A DNA stretch of 16,762 nucleotides from Chrysochromulina parva (Eukaryota > Haptophyta > Prymnesiales > Chrysochromulinaceae), in NCBI GenBank assembly GCA_002887195.1, contig PJAB01001159.1:1-16762 (forward strand). The letters run 5' to 3'. Of this stretch, positions 14,812 through 16,762 are shown in pieces (position 1 is the first letter of the stretch; every line of letters begins with the position of its first letter). The translations under genes and the position numbers were made by a program. The notes under the pieces were generated by a model, which saw only the letters and a program-made list of their open reading frames with translations, was not told the DNA's origin and did no database searches.

Positions 14812-16762
14812 TTATGTCGAGCCAAGCCGCCGCAGCATCTTGGCCAGTTCTTTGTATTCGATCTGCCCCGAATTGTCCTCGTCTAGCATTTCGAAGCACT
14901 TCTTAATGTCAGATTTGCCCGCTACGAAGCCGAGGGCCACAATAGCTTTGCCAAACTCGTGAAGATCGATGTACCCCGATTTATCCGCGTCCCAGATTTG
15001 GAAGATATCTATCGCCTTGCCCTTGGAACGTTTGACAGCATCGCGCAAGGAGTAAGCGATGAACTCGTGCAGCTCCACCGCGCCAGAATTATCCACGTCC
15101 ATCTCGGCAAACTTTTGTCGCAGTTGCTTCTCTGTGTATTGGGTCGTCTCACGAAACTTGACCATCGAGCAGTACTCGTCGAAGTCGAGCTTTCCATCCT
15201 TGTTTAGGTCCGCGTGCCCGAAGCTCTCCGCTCTCTCCTGCATCACACTCTCGAACTGTTCAGCCTTCTTGCCTCCGGCGGCCGCAACCGAAACGTTCTC
15301 CGCCTCGGCAAACCATGTGACGTTGGCTCGAACACCCATGGAACTGGCCAGGGCCGCAAGTAGCCGACTATTCTTGTCGCCCCCCTGGGGGAATTTCGGT
15401 ACGTGCGGCTGCGGTGGCTTCGCGATCTTCTTCACAGGGGTGACCACCTTAGGCGTAGTCTCGATGAAAGACGTCGGCGATTTCCGGCCTTCAGACGTCG
15501 CCCTTTCCGGTCGCGGCTTCAAGTATTGTTCGAACTCTGCGAATTCGATGTTGCCGGAGTTGTCGGCATCGGCTTCCGCAAAGGTGGCCATGGCTCGCTC
15601 CTCGGGCAAGTGGAACCCGAGCAACGTCAATCCCGCTCGCCAGTCTTCCTTGGAGATGTAGCCGTCTTTGCCAACGTCGAGTTCCCGAAAGAGATCGATG
15701 GCATGCATCTGCTTGTGCTTGAGTAAAGCGCTCAGGTTGTCCGAGACCGACTTGCTCGGATCCACTTGATACCTTGAAGGAGGCGGCCTTTCGGGAGTGC
15801 TAGGTGGGGGCGGCGCCGAAGACTTGAGCGCCAGCTGCATGCGGAGCTCGGCAAGTCGCCTCTCGTAGTCGTCCGTCACGCGCGTGATCTCGGAGGTGAA
15901 CTGCGCTCGATGCTCCATGAGCAACAGATTCATCTTTGCCTCGGCCTCCTCTTGGAACTCATGGAGGCGGGCCTGCGCCCGATTGGCGGCCTGCATTTGG
16001 GTGTACTCAGCCTCCCAAGCTTGATGGCAGCGGGCCTCCAGTTCCGCAATCGTTGCACGCGCGGATTCAAGTTCAGCCTTCTCGCCAGTGAACCGATGCA
16101 AATTATCTGTCGCCGCTTTGCGAGCTTCAACCAGCGCAACGTTCTGCAAAGCGACGTGCTCTTTGCTCTCAGCAGCCAAGCGATGGGCTCTCTCCTCGGC
16201 CTCTTGCCGTGTGGCCACCTCCAGAGCCAAACGTTCCTCGAGTTTAGTCACATTTTCGGCAGCCTGTCGTGCGGCATCGGCTTCGGCCCTCTCGGCCTCC
16301 GCGCGCGCGTTCGCATCAGTGGCGGCCTTTTGCGCCGCGGTCAGTGCAATCTTGAGCTTCTCCTCCTCCTCGTCCCTCTCGTTCGTCAGCTGTTCGAATG
16401 CAGCCTCTAAGGCTTGCCATTTGGACGCCTCGGAAGCCACTTCGATGCGTTGCCTTTCCCTCGCGCGCGAAAGCTCCGCTTCCAGCTGGCGCTGTTTGTT
16501 GCGCTCCTCGTCAATGGTACGGCGCGCCGCTCCTATCTGTGCATGCAGATCTTCAACTTCAAGCGCCCGCCGCTGAGATTCGGCGGAAACGGCGGCGAGG
16601 CTCTCGGTATGAGCATGCTCACGCCGAGCCGTCTGAACTAAATCCCAGTCGCGTCGCCAGCTGCTGTACGCCGACACAAGTTTCGGCCTCACAAGGTACG
16701 CCCCCGCCTGCCTCATCAACCGACGCTTGCGCGTGACCTCGAACCACGTGCCGTGCCAAGCC
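14812..16762 (-). CDS. Six-EF-hand coiled-coil protein, N-terminus beyond the window
   Basis: The frame stays open from the right edge to TAA at 14812, giving 649 visible residues. No stop or clear start lies between 16719 and the edge, so the gene is partial. The visible N-terminus has Trp-spaced helical sequence (WFEVTRKRR, then RPKLVSAYSSWRRDW). A coiled coil of about 260 residues, rich in Ala/Glu/Arg, follows. Six calcium-binding EF loops come next, in pairs: DVGKDGYISKED (15681-15646), DADNSGNIEFAE, DLNKDGKLDFDE, DVDNSGAVELHE, DADKSGYIDLHE and DEDNSGQIEYKE (near 14884). Loops 2-6 are canonical. Loop 1 has Gly at position 3 and Asp at position 12, so its affinity may be low. A Lys/Pro-rich linker of about 100 residues separates pairs one and two. 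This is a calcium sensor with a scaffold part, plausibly cytoskeletal or flagellar, but the exact family is unknown. Confidence 0.78.
   Translation of the reverse strand, partial: AWHGTWFEVTRKRRLMRQAGAYLVRPKLVSAYSSWRRDWDLVQTARREHAHTESLAAVSAESQRRALEVEDLHAQIGAARRTIDEERNKQRQLEAELSRARERQRIEVASEASKWQALEAAFEQLTNERDEEEEKLKIALTAAQKAATDANARAEAERAEADAARQAAENVTKLEERLALEVATRQEAEERAHRLAAESKEHVALQNVALVEARKAATDNLHRFTGEKAELESARATIAELEARCHQAWEAEYTQMQAANRAQARLHEFQEEAEAKMNLLLMEHRAQFTSEITRVTDDYERRLAELRMQLALKSSAPPPPSTPERPPPSRYQVDPSKSVSDNLSALLKHKQMHAIDLFRELDVGKDGYISKEDWRAGLTLLGFHLPEERAMATFAEADADNSGNIEFAEFEQYLKPRPERATSEGRKSPTSFIETTPKVVTPVKKIAKPPQPHVPKFPQGGDKNSRLLAALASSMGVRANVTWFAEAENVSVAAAGGKKAEQFESVMQERAESFGHADLNKDGKLDFDEYCSMVKFRETTQYTEKQLRQKFAEMDVDNSGAVELHEFIAYSLRDAVKRSKGKAIDIFQIWDADKSGYIDLHEFGKAIVALGFVAGKSDIKKCFEMLDEDNSGQIEYKELAKMLRRLGST

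Overview
The window looks like nuclear DNA of a GC-rich flagellated microalga. One coding sequence is split by short phase-0 introns with GT-AG or GC-AG borders and another by a single such intron. Genes are separated by long gaps and there are no bacterial operons or Shine-Dalgarno sites. Several products are of eukaryotic type: a nicolin-1-like tubulin polyglutamylase subunit, a six-EF-hand coiled-coil protein, a single-repeat Myb protein and a type I membrane protein. A haptophyte or similar lineage is my guess; it rests on general character, not on a search.

Layout. 1-796 holds nothing I can support. A small two-exon gene of unknown function runs leftward (797-1603). It shares a 280-base divergent spacer with a five-exon gene (1884-5694) for a coiled-coil protein of about 1058 residues. 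The introns of that gene are the most unusual part of the window: three of the four contain a 24-30 base near-copy of the start of the following exon, two share a related 3' tail, and all four carry short tandem repeats. Next comes a decayed locus (about 5834-7790) with remnants of a RelA/SpoT-like domain, the end of a STAND/NACHT-type ATPase, and WD40 blades, spread over shifted frames. A nicolin-1-like gene (8078-8929, minus) lies head-to-head with a ROK/ASKHA-like sugar kinase gene (about 9051-10610, plus) that has no visible ATG. A Myb/zinc-motif gene (11293-11988, minus) lies head-to-head with a small type I membrane protein gene (12249-12881, plus). After a microsatellite-bearing spacer come a coiled-coil gene (13468-14226, plus, start uncertain) and a large EF-hand coiled-coil gene (14812 to beyond 16762, minus) that runs off the right edge.

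The genes do not form an operon. Nicolin-1 (tubulin polyglutamylation), the EF-hand coiled-coil protein and the other coiled-coil proteins are all compatible with a flagellated cell, but a shared pathway is inference only. Calls rest on reading the translated sequence and on motif recognition; no similarity search was run.
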